From contig NZ_FOVH01000009.1 in assembly GCF_900115095.1 (NCBI RefSeq), forward strand, positions 124,001 through 188,000: 64,000 nt of DNA. The letters run 5' to 3'. Made by a program: the position numbers and the translations under genes. This stretch comes from Actinomadura madurae. GTDB taxonomy: Bacteria; Actinomycetota; Actinomycetes; Streptosporangiales; Streptosporangiaceae. This document shows, piece by piece, positions 17,411 through 25,104 of the stretch (position 1 is its first letter; each line of letters opens with the position of its first letter). The notes under the pieces were generated by a model that saw only the letters and a list, made by a program, of their open reading frames with translations, did no database searches and was not told the DNA's origin.

Positions 17411-18780
17411 CCCTCACCGATGTCCGCAAGCGCCCGGCGGCGACCCTGTCCCCGAGACGGCGCGGATGGCCGGGGTGGATCGCCGTCGCCGTGTGGGCGT
17501 CCGGGATCGCGGCCGCGTTCGCGGTGGGCTGGTACCTGCGGCGCGCCGGGCTGGCGACCGAGGACCGGCTGCCCCCGCTGCACGCGCGGGCGCGGGGGTG
17601 GCCCCTGACCTGGCAGATGCTGCCCGCCGCCGCGGTCGCCGCCGCGGCGGTGGCGGCCCTGCCGGTGCTCGCGGCGCGGCTCCCGTGGCGGGCGCTGCCG
17701 TCGGTCGCCTGGGCGGGCGCCGCGCTGTGGACGGTCGCGCTGGCGGTCTCCGGCGGGTGGGGCGCGCCGGCGGCGCCCTTGGACGCGCCGACCGAGTATC
17801 CGGCGGGCCTGGCCCAGCTGCGGCCCGACCCGCTCCTGTGGCTGCAGACCTTCACCGAGCGGCTGGGCGGCTACACCACGCACGTGCGGGGGCATCCGCC
17901 GATGCCGATGCTGGTGCTGTGGGCGCTGGAGAAGGCCGGGTTCGGCGGCACGGGATGGGCGGCGGCGTTCATCATCGCGGCGGGGACGTCGGCGGTGGCC
18001 GCGATCGCGGTCACGGTGCGGTGCGTGGCTGGGGAGCAGGCGGCGCGGGCGGCGCTGCCGTTCCTGGTGCTGGCGCCGATGGCGGTGTGGGTCGCCACGT
18101 CGATGGACGCGTTCTTCCTGGCGGTGGGCGCGTGGGGCACGGCGCTGGCCGCGCTGGCCGCACGCCGGGCGGGGACGTGGGCGCTTGCCTGCGCCGTCGC
18201 GGGCGGGGTGCTGCTGGGGTGCCTGCCGTATCTGAGCTACGGCCTGCTGCCGCTGTTCGCGGTGCCGCTGGCGGTGCTGCTGCTCGCCCGTCCAAGGGTC
18301 CGGGTGCTCGTGGCGCTCGCCGCAGGCCTGGCGGTGGCGCCGGCCGCGTTCACGCTGCTGGGGTTCTGGTGGCCGGACGGTGTCCGCGCGACCCTGGACA
18401 CCTACCTGGTCAGCCGCGGGTCGGCGCAGCGCTCCTACGCCTACTTCGCGGTCGCGAACCTGGCGGTGCTGGGCCTGCTCACCGGTCCCGCGGTCGCGCA
18501 CGCCCTGCCCCGCGCGCTGGCGACGCTGTGGCGGGACGGCAGGTCGCGGACGTTGTCGCCCGCGGGTCCGGTGGCCGCGCTGGCCGGGGCGGCGCTGCTC
18601 GGCGTGCTCGCCCTGGACGCCTCCGGGGTCACCAAGGGCGAGGTCGAGCGGATCTGGCTGCCGTTCGCGGCCTGGGCGATGGTCGCCGCGGCCCTGCACC
18701 GGTCCCGGCCGCGGGCGTGGCTGGCGGCGCAGGCGGCGACCGCGGTGGCCGTCCAGGCGCTCGTCCTGTCGCCCTGGTGA
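17407..18780 (+). CDS. Polytopic membrane protein, probable GT-C-like glycosyltransferase
   Basis: 457 residues with roughly ten to twelve hydrophobic helices. After the second helix comes a large loop of about 60 residues containing TTHVRGHPPMPML; HVRGHPP in the first outside loops is typical of actinobacterial membrane proteins related to polyprenol-phosphate-sugar glycosyltransferases. ATG 17407 overlaps the preceding stop. It ends the operon and would use the lipid-linked sugar made upstream. The GT-C assignment is inferred from topology and context. Confidence 0.75.
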   Translation: MTLTDVRKRPAATLSPRRRGWPGWIAVAVWASGIAAAFAVGWYLRRAGLATEDRLPPLHARARGWPLTWQMLPAAAVAAAAVAALPVLAARLPWRALPSVAWAGAALWTVALAVSGGWGAPAAPLDAPTEYPAGLAQLRPDPLLWLQTFTERLGGYTTHVRGHPPMPMLVLWALEKAGFGGTGWAAAFIIAAGTSAVAAIAVTVRCVAGEQAARAALPFLVLAPMAVWVATSMDAFFLAVGAWGTALAALAARRAGTWALACAVAGGVLLGCLPYLSYGLLPLFAVPLAVLLLARPRVRVLVALAAGLAVAPAAFTLLGFWWPDGVRATLDTYLVSRGSAQRSYAYFAVANLAVLGLLTGPAVAHALPRALATLWRDGRSRTLSPAGPVAALAGAALLGVLALDASGVTKGEVERIWLPFAAWAMVAAALHRSRPRAWLAAQAATAVAVQALVLSPW

Positions 18781-18836
18781 GCGGCGGGGGGCGGCGGGGC
18801 GGTCACATTTCGGCGGGCGCCGAAACGACCCCGGGT

Positions 18837-18842
18837 TAGCGT
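18837..18842 (+). promoter_or_regulatory. -10 box TAGCGT, leaderless start
   Basis: TAGCGT, six bases, then ATG 18849, without a Shine-Dalgarno sequence; same hexamer as before the UvrA-like, GT2, histidine kinase and DedA genes. Confidence 0.5.
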
Positions 18843-18848
18843 CCGGGG

Positions 18849-19451
18849 ATGAGCGACTCCGAGCTGAAGGCGCGGCTGGCCGAGCGGTTCCGGGAGGTCA
18901 ACGGCGACCATCCGATGACGCCCGAGGATGACGCCTACGTCACCGCGTGGTTCACCGAGCTGGAGGACCTGTGCGCCCGCACCGGCCGCGACGCCGGACG
19001 GGTCCGCCGCCTGATGCTGGACGGCGGGCTGCCCCTGCCCGGATACCTGCGCTCCGACGGCGCGGAGATGGTCCCGTCCGACCTGTTCGCCCTCGCCGAC
19101 CGGGCCGGTGGCGTCGACGCGCTGGAGGAGTGGTTCCTGGCGCACTGGGACGACGAGGCCGCCGGCAAGGCGGAGTGGAACTCCTACCTGAGCGGCCAGT
19201 ACGTGTGCCTGCGCTCGGTCACGCCCCAGACGATCCAGTACAAGGACGCCCTGGTCAGCGCGATCGATGCGGCGCCGGGGGAGCCGGACGCGGGGACGCC
19301 GGCCTGGACGCATCGGCTGCACGCCCTGATCGACGAGCTGGACGCGCTGGCGCCCCCGTTCACCGCCTACGACCGGCTGCGTTTCGGCGGGCCCGTCTCC
19401 CGCGACCGGTACATCGACGCGATGCGCGCCCGCTACCCCCGCGCCGCCTGA
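18849..19451 (+). CDS. DUF6058-like conserved protein
   Basis: 200 residues, soluble, no signal or membrane helix. Blocks such as NGDHPMTPEDDAYVTAWF, LPLPGYLRSDGAEMVPSDLF and EEWFLAHWDDEAAGKAEWNSY (quoted in part) and LSGQYVCLRSVTPQTIQ match my recollection of actinobacterial DUF6058 proteins, sometimes labelled natural-product biosynthesis proteins. The family name is from memory and should be treated as tentative; biochemical role unknown. It stands alone, leaderless, after the glycan operon and converges on an SDR gene. Confidence 0.75.
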   Translation: MSDSELKARLAERFREVNGDHPMTPEDDAYVTAWFTELEDLCARTGRDAGRVRRLMLDGGLPLPGYLRSDGAEMVPSDLFALADRAGGVDALEEWFLAHWDDEAAGKAEWNSYLSGQYVCLRSVTPQTIQYKDALVSAIDAAPGEPDAGTPAWTHRLHALIDELDALAPPFTAYDRLRFGGPVSRDRYIDAMRARYPRAA

Positions 19452-19464
19452 CCCGGAGGACGGC

Positions 19465-20217
19465 TCACCAGGGGACGGGGCCGTCGTCGTGGAAGAACCC
19501 GCCGGTCGGGCCGTCGTCGCCGAGGGTGGCGAGCCGGATCGCGATCGCGGCGCCCTGCTCGGCGGTCCGGTCGATGGTCCGGCCCGTCAGGCGGGCGAAC
19601 TCCACTGTGAAGTCGGTCGCGCAGGCTCCGGGCGCGGCGGCGTTGACCAGGATGCCGGTGTCGCGCAGCCGCTTGGCGTACTGGATGGTGAGCATGTTCA
19701 GCGCCGCCTTGGACGCCGGGTAGGCGGCGGAGGCGGCGGCGTTCCAGAAGTAGTGGTCCGGGTCGGTCATCGCGGTCATCGACGAGGTGCCGCTGGAGAT
19801 GTTGACGATGCGTCCGGCGGGCGAGCGGCGCAGCATCGGCAGCATCGCGTTGGTCACCCTGATCACGCCGTACAGGTTGGTGTCGAACACGCGGTGGACG
19901 GCGTCGAGGTCGGCCTCGTCGGGCAGGTGGTCGGCGCCGCCGGAGATGCCGGCGTTGTTGACCAGGACGTCCAGGCGCCCGGTGGTGTCGCCGACCTGCC
20001 GGGCCGCCGCCTGCACCGTGGCGGGATCGGTGACGTCCAGGGTGACGGCGCGGGCGTCGTGCCCGGCGTCGCGCAGCGACGCGGCGGCCTTCTCGCCCAG
20101 GCCCGGGTCGCGGGCGCCGATCAGGACGGTCATGCCGCGTGCGGCGAGCCCCGCGGCGATGGCGTACCCGATGCCCTTGTTCGCCCCGGTCACCAGGGCG
20201 GTCGTGGTGTCGTTCAT
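19465..20217 (-). CDS. Short-chain dehydrogenase/reductase
   Basis: 250 residues from ATG 20217 (a start three codons upstream is possible). Classical SDR: NADP-binding TGANKGIGYA at residues 10-19, NNAGISGG, ISSGTSS, and the catalytic YPASK. Arg at GARDP after the second strand favours NADP. C-terminal GATCATDFT-like segment and GFFHDDGPVPW resemble carbonyl-reductase-type SDRs. It is divergent from a LysR regulator, which is likely to control it. Confidence 0.92.
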   Translation of the reverse strand: MNDTTTALVTGANKGIGYAIAAGLAARGMTVLIGARDPGLGEKAAASLRDAGHDARAVTLDVTDPATVQAAARQVGDTTGRLDVLVNNAGISGGADHLPDEADLDAVHRVFDTNLYGVIRVTNAMLPMLRRSPAGRIVNISSGTSSMTAMTDPDHYFWNAAASAAYPASKAALNMLTIQYAKRLRDTGILVNAAAPGACATDFTVEFARLTGRTIDRTAEQGAAIAIRLATLGDDGPTGGFFHDDGPVPW

Positions 20218-20259
20218 GCCTTTCACCCCACCACCGGCGGGGCCGCGGGCTCCAACACC

Positions 20260-20290
20260 GATCGGCGCGCGATCAATACCCTGGGGGTAT
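20260..20290. promoter_or_regulatory. Two inverted repeats between SDR and lysR
   Basis: GATCG-N5-CGATC (20260-20274) and ATACCC-TGG-GGGTAT (20276-20290) lie side by side in the 71-bp divergent gap. The second covers the TACCCT -10 box and the ATG of lysR, so binding there would block the regulator's own leaderless transcription. Confidence 0.5.
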
Positions 20291-21146
20291 GGACGTGGTG
20301 GAGACGCGCGAGCTGACCTACTTCCTGGCGGTGGCGCGGGAGCTGCACTTCGGGCGGGCGGCCGAGCGGCTGGGCATCGCGCAGCCGCCGCTGTCGCGGG
20401 CGATCAGCCGGCTGGAGCGGCGGCTGGGGGTGACGCTGCTGGAGCGGACGAGCCGCCGGGTCGTGCTGACCCCGGCCGGGGAGACGCTGCTGGCGGAGGG
20501 GGCCGCCGCGCTGGAGGCGGTCGCGGCCGCCGTCCGCCGCACCCGCCGCGCCGGTGACACCGGGCCCCGGCTGGTCCTGGCGCTGAAGCCGGGCGGGGAC
20601 GGCGGCGGGCTGCTCCCGGCGATCCTGGCCGCCTACGAGCGCGAGCCGGACGCGGTGCCGGTGGAGATGCTGCTCGGGTACGGGGCGGATCGGGCGGTGC
20701 GGGAGGGCCGCGCCGACGCCGCGCTGCTGTACACGCCGCGGCAGGACGTCACCGGACTGGCCACCGAGGACCTGCTGACGGAGCGGCAGGTCGCCGTCCT
20801 CCCGAGGAACCACCGGCTGGCGGGCCGCGCCGAGGTGGCCATGGCCGACCTGGAGGGCGAGGCCCGGCCGCACGCCCCGTACGGGACGGGACCGGGCGAC
20901 GGCCCGGCGATCAGCGACGGCGGGCAGCTGATGCAGCTGATCGCGCTCGGCCGGGCGGTGGCGATCCTGCCGGCGTCGATGCGGGGGCTGCTGCGCGAGG
21001 ACCTGACGGCGGTGCCGGTGCGGGACGCCGAGCCGACCACGCTGGTGCTGGCGTGGCCCGAGACGTCCCGGTCCCGGGCGCTGGCGGCGTTCGTCCGCGC
21101 GACGGCCGCCGCCGCGGCCGAGGCCACCGCCTCTCACCTGGGGTGA
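20289..21146 (+). CDS. LysR-family transcriptional regulator
   Basis: 285 residues from ATG 20289. HTH region ELTYFLAVARELHFGRAAERLG then IAQPPLSRAISRLERRLG, followed by LLERTSRRVVLTPAGE. The effector domain starts near residue 95 (RLVLALKPGGDGG). TACCCT six bases upstream supports this start. Likely regulator of the divergent SDR. Confidence 0.92.
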   Translation: MDVVETRELTYFLAVARELHFGRAAERLGIAQPPLSRAISRLERRLGVTLLERTSRRVVLTPAGETLLAEGAAALEAVAAAVRRTRRAGDTGPRLVLALKPGGDGGGLLPAILAAYEREPDAVPVEMLLGYGADRAVREGRADAALLYTPRQDVTGLATEDLLTERQVAVLPRNHRLAGRAEVAMADLEGEARPHAPYGTGPGDGPAISDGGQLMQLIALGRAVAILPASMRGLLREDLTAVPVRDAEPTTLVLAWPETSRSRALAAFVRATAAAAAEATASHLG

Positions 21147-21258
21147 TACGGCGGCGGAAAAACTTCTGAAGAAAATCCGGCGGGATGTCGATCCGGCGGC
21201 CGGCCGCGCGACGCGTCAGTGAACGGCCGATGAGACACCGCACGGAAGGACCCCGATC

Positions 21259-21696
21259 ATGAGCACCCGGACCCTCACCACCGCCCAGACCGGCACCGCC
21301 CAGACCGCTCCCGGCGAGCGCCGCACGCTCCGCAGGGTGCTGTGGGGCGCGCAGATCTTCATCGCCGCGTTCCTGCTGTTCGCGTCGGCGCTGCCGAAGT
21401 TCGCCGGGCAGGCCGAGGCCGTCCGGACCTTCGAGGAGATCGGCTGGGGCCAGTGGTTCCGGTACGTGACCGGCGCGGTCGAGGCCGCCGGCGCGATCGG
21501 GCTGGTGGTCCCGCGGCTGGCCGGGCTCGCCGCGGCCGGGCTGATCGGCCTGATGGCCGGTGCCGCGCTCACCCAGCTGCTGGTGCTGGAGCCGGCGTGG
21601 GCGCTGATGCCCGCCGGGCTCGCGGTCGTGTTCGCGGCCGTCGTCTGGGACCGCCGCGCCGAGTCCCGGGAGGTGCTGCGCTCGCTGAAGCGCTGA
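21259..21696 (+). CDS. DoxX-family membrane protein
   Basis: 145 residues with four membrane helices (about 32-50, 70-92, 95-112 and 117-130). ASALPKFAG after the first helix and EEIGWGQWFRYVTGAVEAAGAIGL match the DoxX/DoxD-like family. ATG 21259 has GGAAGGA nine bases upstream. Such proteins are linked to thiosulfate or quinone metabolism or to detoxification in some bacteria; nothing here narrows it. A single-gene unit ended by a strong hairpin. Confidence 0.85.
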   Translation: MSTRTLTTAQTGTAQTAPGERRTLRRVLWGAQIFIAAFLLFASALPKFAGQAEAVRTFEEIGWGQWFRYVTGAVEAAGAIGLVVPRLAGLAAAGLIGLMAGAALTQLLVLEPAWALMPAGLAVVFAAVVWDRRAESREVLRSLKR

Positions 21697-21728
21697 CGGC
21701 GGGCCGGCGCGGGCGCGCACGGCTCCCG

Positions 21729-21775
21729 AACGGCGGACGGCCCGGCGGCCACCAGGCCCCGGGCCGTCCGCCGTT
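21729..21775. terminator. Strong bidirectional hairpin
   Basis: A perfect 17-bp stem (left arm AACGGCGGACGGCCCGG, right arm its reverse complement) with a 13-base loop lies between the converging doxX-like and SRPBCC genes. Confidence 0.75.
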
Positions 21776-21786
21776 GCGCGGCGGCC

Positions 21787-22746
21787 TCAGCCGTCGCCGG
21801 GCAGGAGGGATCGGAGTTCGGCGCTGAGGGCTTCGGCGGCCTCGGGGCGGCCGTGGTAGGCGGCCGGGGTGGTCTGGAACAGCGCGACGCGCCACTCGCC
21901 CATGAGCTGGGACGCGGTGAGCGTCTGCACGCTGTTGGCCTCGGGGTCGATGTCGGAGGATCCGGGCGGGACCATGCCGGCGACGGCGCGCAGGACGGCG
22001 GCGCCGGGTCCGATCACCCGGACCTCGCGCACCCGGCCGATGTAGCGGGCGGTCCGGTGGTCGGCGAAGATCGCGTCGAGCTGGGCGGCGATGCGCTCGC
22101 GGCCCGAGTGCAGGGTGCCGTCGAACCCGATCGTCTCGCCGTCGTCGCGGAACGGAGCGGCGAACGCGGCGCCGTCCCGGGCGTTCCAGCCGTCCAGGAT
22201 CCGCCGGTAGAGGGCGCGGACGGCGTCCAGGGCGCCGAGCCGTTCGGCGTAGCGGTCGTGGTGGACCTGCCAGCGGTCGGTGGTCCAGCCGGCCCAGTCG
22301 ACGCGGGAGCCGTCCAGGGCCTCGGCGAGGTAGTCCAGGTGCAGGTGCCATCCGGCGAGCGTCTGGACGAGGTACTCGCCGGGTGGCTGGACGTCGCTGG
22401 TGAACACCAGGTGCGTCCCTTCGGGGGAGGGGGCCAGCTCCCAGCGCAGCCGGCCGTGGATGTCGGAGTCCAGCTCCAGCAGGCGGGGCGGGTCGAAGGC
22501 GGTGACGGTCCCGCGGGCGACGGTCTCGTCGGCGGCGTCGCCGGTGTTGAGCCACCGCAGCGCGAACTTGCCGCCCACGGCGGGTTCCAGGACGGCCTCG
22601 GCGAGCCAGGCCGACAGTTCGGCGGGGTCGGTGAGGGCGCGCCAGACCCGTTCGGGCGGGTGGCGCAGGCGGCGCTCGAAGCGCAGCAGGGTCCGCCCGT
22701 CCCTCTGGGTGGCCGTGCCGTCGGGGTGCTGCTCGCCGGTGCTCAT
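21787..22746 (-). CDS. SRPBCC/AHSA1 domain fused to SnoaL-like domain
   Basis: 319 residues. The first half (about 15-165) is an AHSA1-type START-like domain: LRFERRLRHPPERVWRALTDP, LSAWLAEAVLEP, GGKFALRW and a final W-rich helix. The second half (about 180-305) is a SnoaL/DUF4440-like domain: ALYRRILDGWNARDGAAFAAPF, DGETIGFDG, VRVIGPGAAVLRAVAG and WRVALFQTTPAAYHGRP. Both are ligand-binding cups. ATG 22746 is preferred over an upstream start that would fall on the -10 box. Function unknown. Confidence 0.85.
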   Translation of the reverse strand: MSTGEQHPDGTATQRDGRTLLRFERRLRHPPERVWRALTDPAELSAWLAEAVLEPAVGGKFALRWLNTGDAADETVARGTVTAFDPPRLLELDSDIHGRLRWELAPSPEGTHLVFTSDVQPPGEYLVQTLAGWHLHLDYLAEALDGSRVDWAGWTTDRWQVHHDRYAERLGALDAVRALYRRILDGWNARDGAAFAAPFRDDGETIGFDGTLHSGRERIAAQLDAIFADHRTARYIGRVREVRVIGPGAAVLRAVAGMVPPGSSDIDPEANSVQTLTASQLMGEWRVALFQTTPAAYHGRPEAAEALSAELRSLLPGDG

Positions 22747-22817
22747 CTCGCCTGCCTCCTCGGTCGCGTTCTGCCCGGACGTGCGGCGGGCCACGCGCCG
22801 CGCGCCGCCGCCTCCGA

Positions 22818-22846
22818 ACATAACCCTTTTCGCATATAACTTTCAA
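22818..22846 (-). promoter_or_regulatory. Promoter TTGAAA-N17-TTATGT for the SRPBCC fusion gene
   Basis: On the minus strand, TTGAAA (22841-22846) and TTATGT (22818-22823) are 17 bases apart in an AT-rich pocket of an otherwise GC-rich region, about 70 bases upstream of ATG 22746. The pocket includes GCATATA twice. Confidence 0.55.
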
Positions 22847-22865
22847 GGCATATACGGTGGAGAGG

Positions 22866-23918
22866 TCAGGCGGGCGGCCAGGTGATGAGCGTGTGTCCCC
22901 AGGTCAGGCCGGCGCCGAAGCCGGCGAGCAGCACCAGGTCGCCGGGCCCGATCCGGGACGTGCGGACGGCCCTGTCGAGGGCGAAGGGGATGCTGGCGGC
23001 GCCGATGTTGCCGACGTCGTGCCCGACGATCGCCAGCTGCCGCGGTTCCAGGCCTGCGTCCGGGGCGAGCGAGGCGACCAGCCGCGGGTTGGGCTGGTGC
23101 GGCACCACCAGGGCCAGGTCGGCGGGCTTGATCCCGGCGCCCTCGGTCGCTTCGGCCACCAGCCGCGGGAAGATCGCGGTGATGAAGTCGCGGACGGCGC
23201 GGCCGTCCATGTGGATGGTGTGGCCGAGCGCGGCGAGGGTCTCGGGGCTGGCGGGCAGCCGGCTGCCGCCCGCGGGGATCAGCACGTCCTCGGCGCCGGA
23301 GCCGTCCGAGCCGAGGGTGATCGGGCCGATCCCGTACGGCGCCGGGGCGGGCCCGACGACCGCGGCGGCGGCGCCGTCGCCGAACAGCGCGGCGGTGGCG
23401 CGGTCGGCGCGGTTGAGGAACCGCGAGTACACCTCGACGCCGACGACCAGCGCGTACGGGGCGGAGCCGCGCTGGGTGGCCAGCCAGCCGATCGCGGTCT
23501 GCAGCCCGAAGACGAACCCGCTGCAGGCGGCGGAGATGTCGAACGCGGCGGCGTTGCGGGCGCCGAGCGCGACCTGCACGCGGCAGGCGGTGGAGGGGGC
23601 GATGACGTCGGGGGTGGAGGTGCCGACCACCAGCAGCCCGATGCCGGCGGCGTCCAGCCCGGCGGCGCGCAGCGCCCGGTCCGCGGCGGCGGCGGCCAGG
23701 TCGGAGGCGGCCTCGCCGGGCGCGGCGACGTGCCGGCGCGCGATCCCGGTGCGCCGCTCGATCCACGACGGGTCCAGGCCCAGCGCGCGGGACAGCTCGT
23801 CGCTGGCCACGTACTCGCGGGGCAGGTGGGCGCCGGTCCCGCGGATCGCCCATCCGCGGCCGGCGTCCGCGTCGTGCCCGCCCGGCCGGGTCCGTCCGGG
23901 CGCGTCCGGCACTGTCAT
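22866..23918 (-). CDS. 3-oxoacyl-ACP synthase III (KAS III)
   Basis: 350 residues. The thiolase-fold catalytic triad is intact: Cys132 in DISAACSGF, His274 in VPHQPNPR and Asn304 in GHDVGNIGAAS. N-terminal GTGAHLPREYV and ERRTGIARRHVA are standard for FabH proteins. It condenses an acyl-CoA starter with malonyl-ACP. The house-keeping FabH usually sits with fabD, acpP and fabF; here it is divergent from a malonyltransferase-acyl-CoA oxidase pair, which suggests specialised metabolism. GTG or ATG 23918 is the start used. Confidence 0.93.
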   Translation of the reverse strand: MTVPDAPGRTRPGGHDADAGRGWAIRGTGAHLPREYVASDELSRALGLDPSWIERRTGIARRHVAAPGEAASDLAAAAADRALRAAGLDAAGIGLLVVGTSTPDVIAPSTACRVQVALGARNAAAFDISAACSGFVFGLQTAIGWLATQRGSAPYALVVGVEVYSRFLNRADRATAALFGDGAAAAVVGPAPAPYGIGPITLGSDGSGAEDVLIPAGGSRLPASPETLAALGHTIHMDGRAVRDFITAIFPRLVAEATEGAGIKPADLALVVPHQPNPRLVASLAPDAGLEPRQLAIVGHDVGNIGAASIPFALDRAVRTSRIGPGDLVLLAGFGAGLTWGHTLITWPPA

Positions 23919-23944
23919 GCGCGCACTCCCCCCTGCTCACAGCA

Positions 23945-23980
23945 CTGACGGTTGTCAGCCCCATCCCATGAGTGAATAAT
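23945..23980 (+). promoter_or_regulatory. Divergent-gap promoter with CTGAC-N4-GTCAG operator
   Basis: TTGTCA (23952-23957) and AATAAT (23975-23980) with a 17-base spacer form a good promoter towards the malonyltransferase gene. An inverted repeat CTGAC-GGTT-GTCAG (23945-23958) overlaps the -35 box. The gap 23960-24050 is strikingly AT-rich for this genome. Confidence 0.55.
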
Positions 23981-24072
23981 CCCATTTCAGGGTTTATGTT
24001 CCATATCTGTCTATAACGCAGCATTTAGTCGAATAGAGACGTGAGCCTTCCTTCCAGGTAAGGAGACCCCGC

Positions 24073-25104
24073 GTGCCGTCCCCCCGAGTCAGCCCGGCCG
24101 AGGAGCTCAAACCCGACGACGTCTGCGCCTTCCTTTTCCCAGGTACCGGCTCCGCCGGCGTCCCCGACCTGGCGGGCCTCGCCGCCACCGGACCCGCCGC
24201 CGCACGCGCCGTCACCGACGTCCTGGACGCCGTCCAGGAGGGCCTGCCGCGCGCCGGATGGCCGTCATTGCGGTCGATCCTGCTGGTGGATCCGCGCGGG
24301 TACCGGGCCGCGGCCCGCACTCCCGGCGTCGCCCAGCTCGCCTCCTATGCCGCGTCCGTCGCCGCGGACCGGGCGCTGCGCGCGCACGGCGTCCACCCCC
24401 GGTTCGCGGTCGGGCAGAGCTTCGGGGAGATCGCCGCGCTGGTGTGCGCGGGCGCGTTCTCGATCGCCGACGGCGCCCGCATGGCGGTCGCGGCGGTCGG
24501 CGTGCTGGCCCGGCGCGGCCGGGGCGGCGGCATGGGGCTGCTGGAGGCCGGTGAGGACGCCACCCGGGCGTGCATCGAGGCCGCCGGCGCTCCGGAGGTG
24601 GTCGTCGCCTGCCTGAACGCCCCGGAGGTCACGGTCGTGTCCGGACCCGACGGGCCACTGGACACCGTCCTGGACGCCGCACGCGGCCGGGGCGTCAACG
24701 CCGTGCGCCTCGCCGTCCCCTACCTGTCGCACCATCCCTCGATGGCCGGCGCCGACGACGAGTGGTACGCGATGATCCGCGACTTCCCGCAGCGGCCCCT
24801 GGAGCTGCCGGTGCACTCACCGGTCCGGGGCCGCGCCTACCACGACGGCGACGACCTGCACCGCGCCATGGCCGACTGCATCGTCCGGCCCGTCCGGCTG
24901 CCGGAGGCGCTGCGCGCCGTGCACGCGGCGGGCGCGACCGTGTTCACCGAGGCCGGCGCGGGCAACGCGCTGTGCCAGTGCGCGCGGCTGACCCTCCCGG
25001 GGGTGCGGACCCTGGCGCCGCTGCGCGACCGCCCCCGCCACGGGCTCACCGGCAAGGCCGCCTCCGGCGTGGCCCCCTCCCGCGACCGGGAGGACGGCTC
25101 ATGA
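24073..25104 (+). CDS. ACP S-malonyltransferase-like acyltransferase
   Basis: 343 residues from GTG 24073, with AAGGAGAC upstream. The nucleophile Ser116 is in VGQSFGE (GHSxG-type motif) and the catalytic His is in PYLSHHPSM (His220 or 221). The early motif reads FPGTGS rather than the usual FPGQGS, so the Gln that helps form the oxyanion hole is Thr. LPVHSPVRG and VFTEAGAGNALCQ are typical C-terminal motifs. It would load an acyl unit on an ACP; no ACP gene is adjacent. Translationally coupled to the next gene. Confidence 0.88.
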   Translation: MPSPRVSPAEELKPDDVCAFLFPGTGSAGVPDLAGLAATGPAAARAVTDVLDAVQEGLPRAGWPSLRSILLVDPRGYRAAARTPGVAQLASYAASVAADRALRAHGVHPRFAVGQSFGEIAALVCAGAFSIADGARMAVAAVGVLARRGRGGGMGLLEAGEDATRACIEAAGAPEVVVACLNAPEVTVVSGPDGPLDTVLDAARGRGVNAVRLAVPYLSHHPSMAGADDEWYAMIRDFPQRPLELPVHSPVRGRAYHDGDDLHRAMADCIVRPVRLPEALRAVHAAGATVFTEAGAGNALCQCARLTLPGVRTLAPLRDRPRHGLTGKAASGVAPSRDREDGS

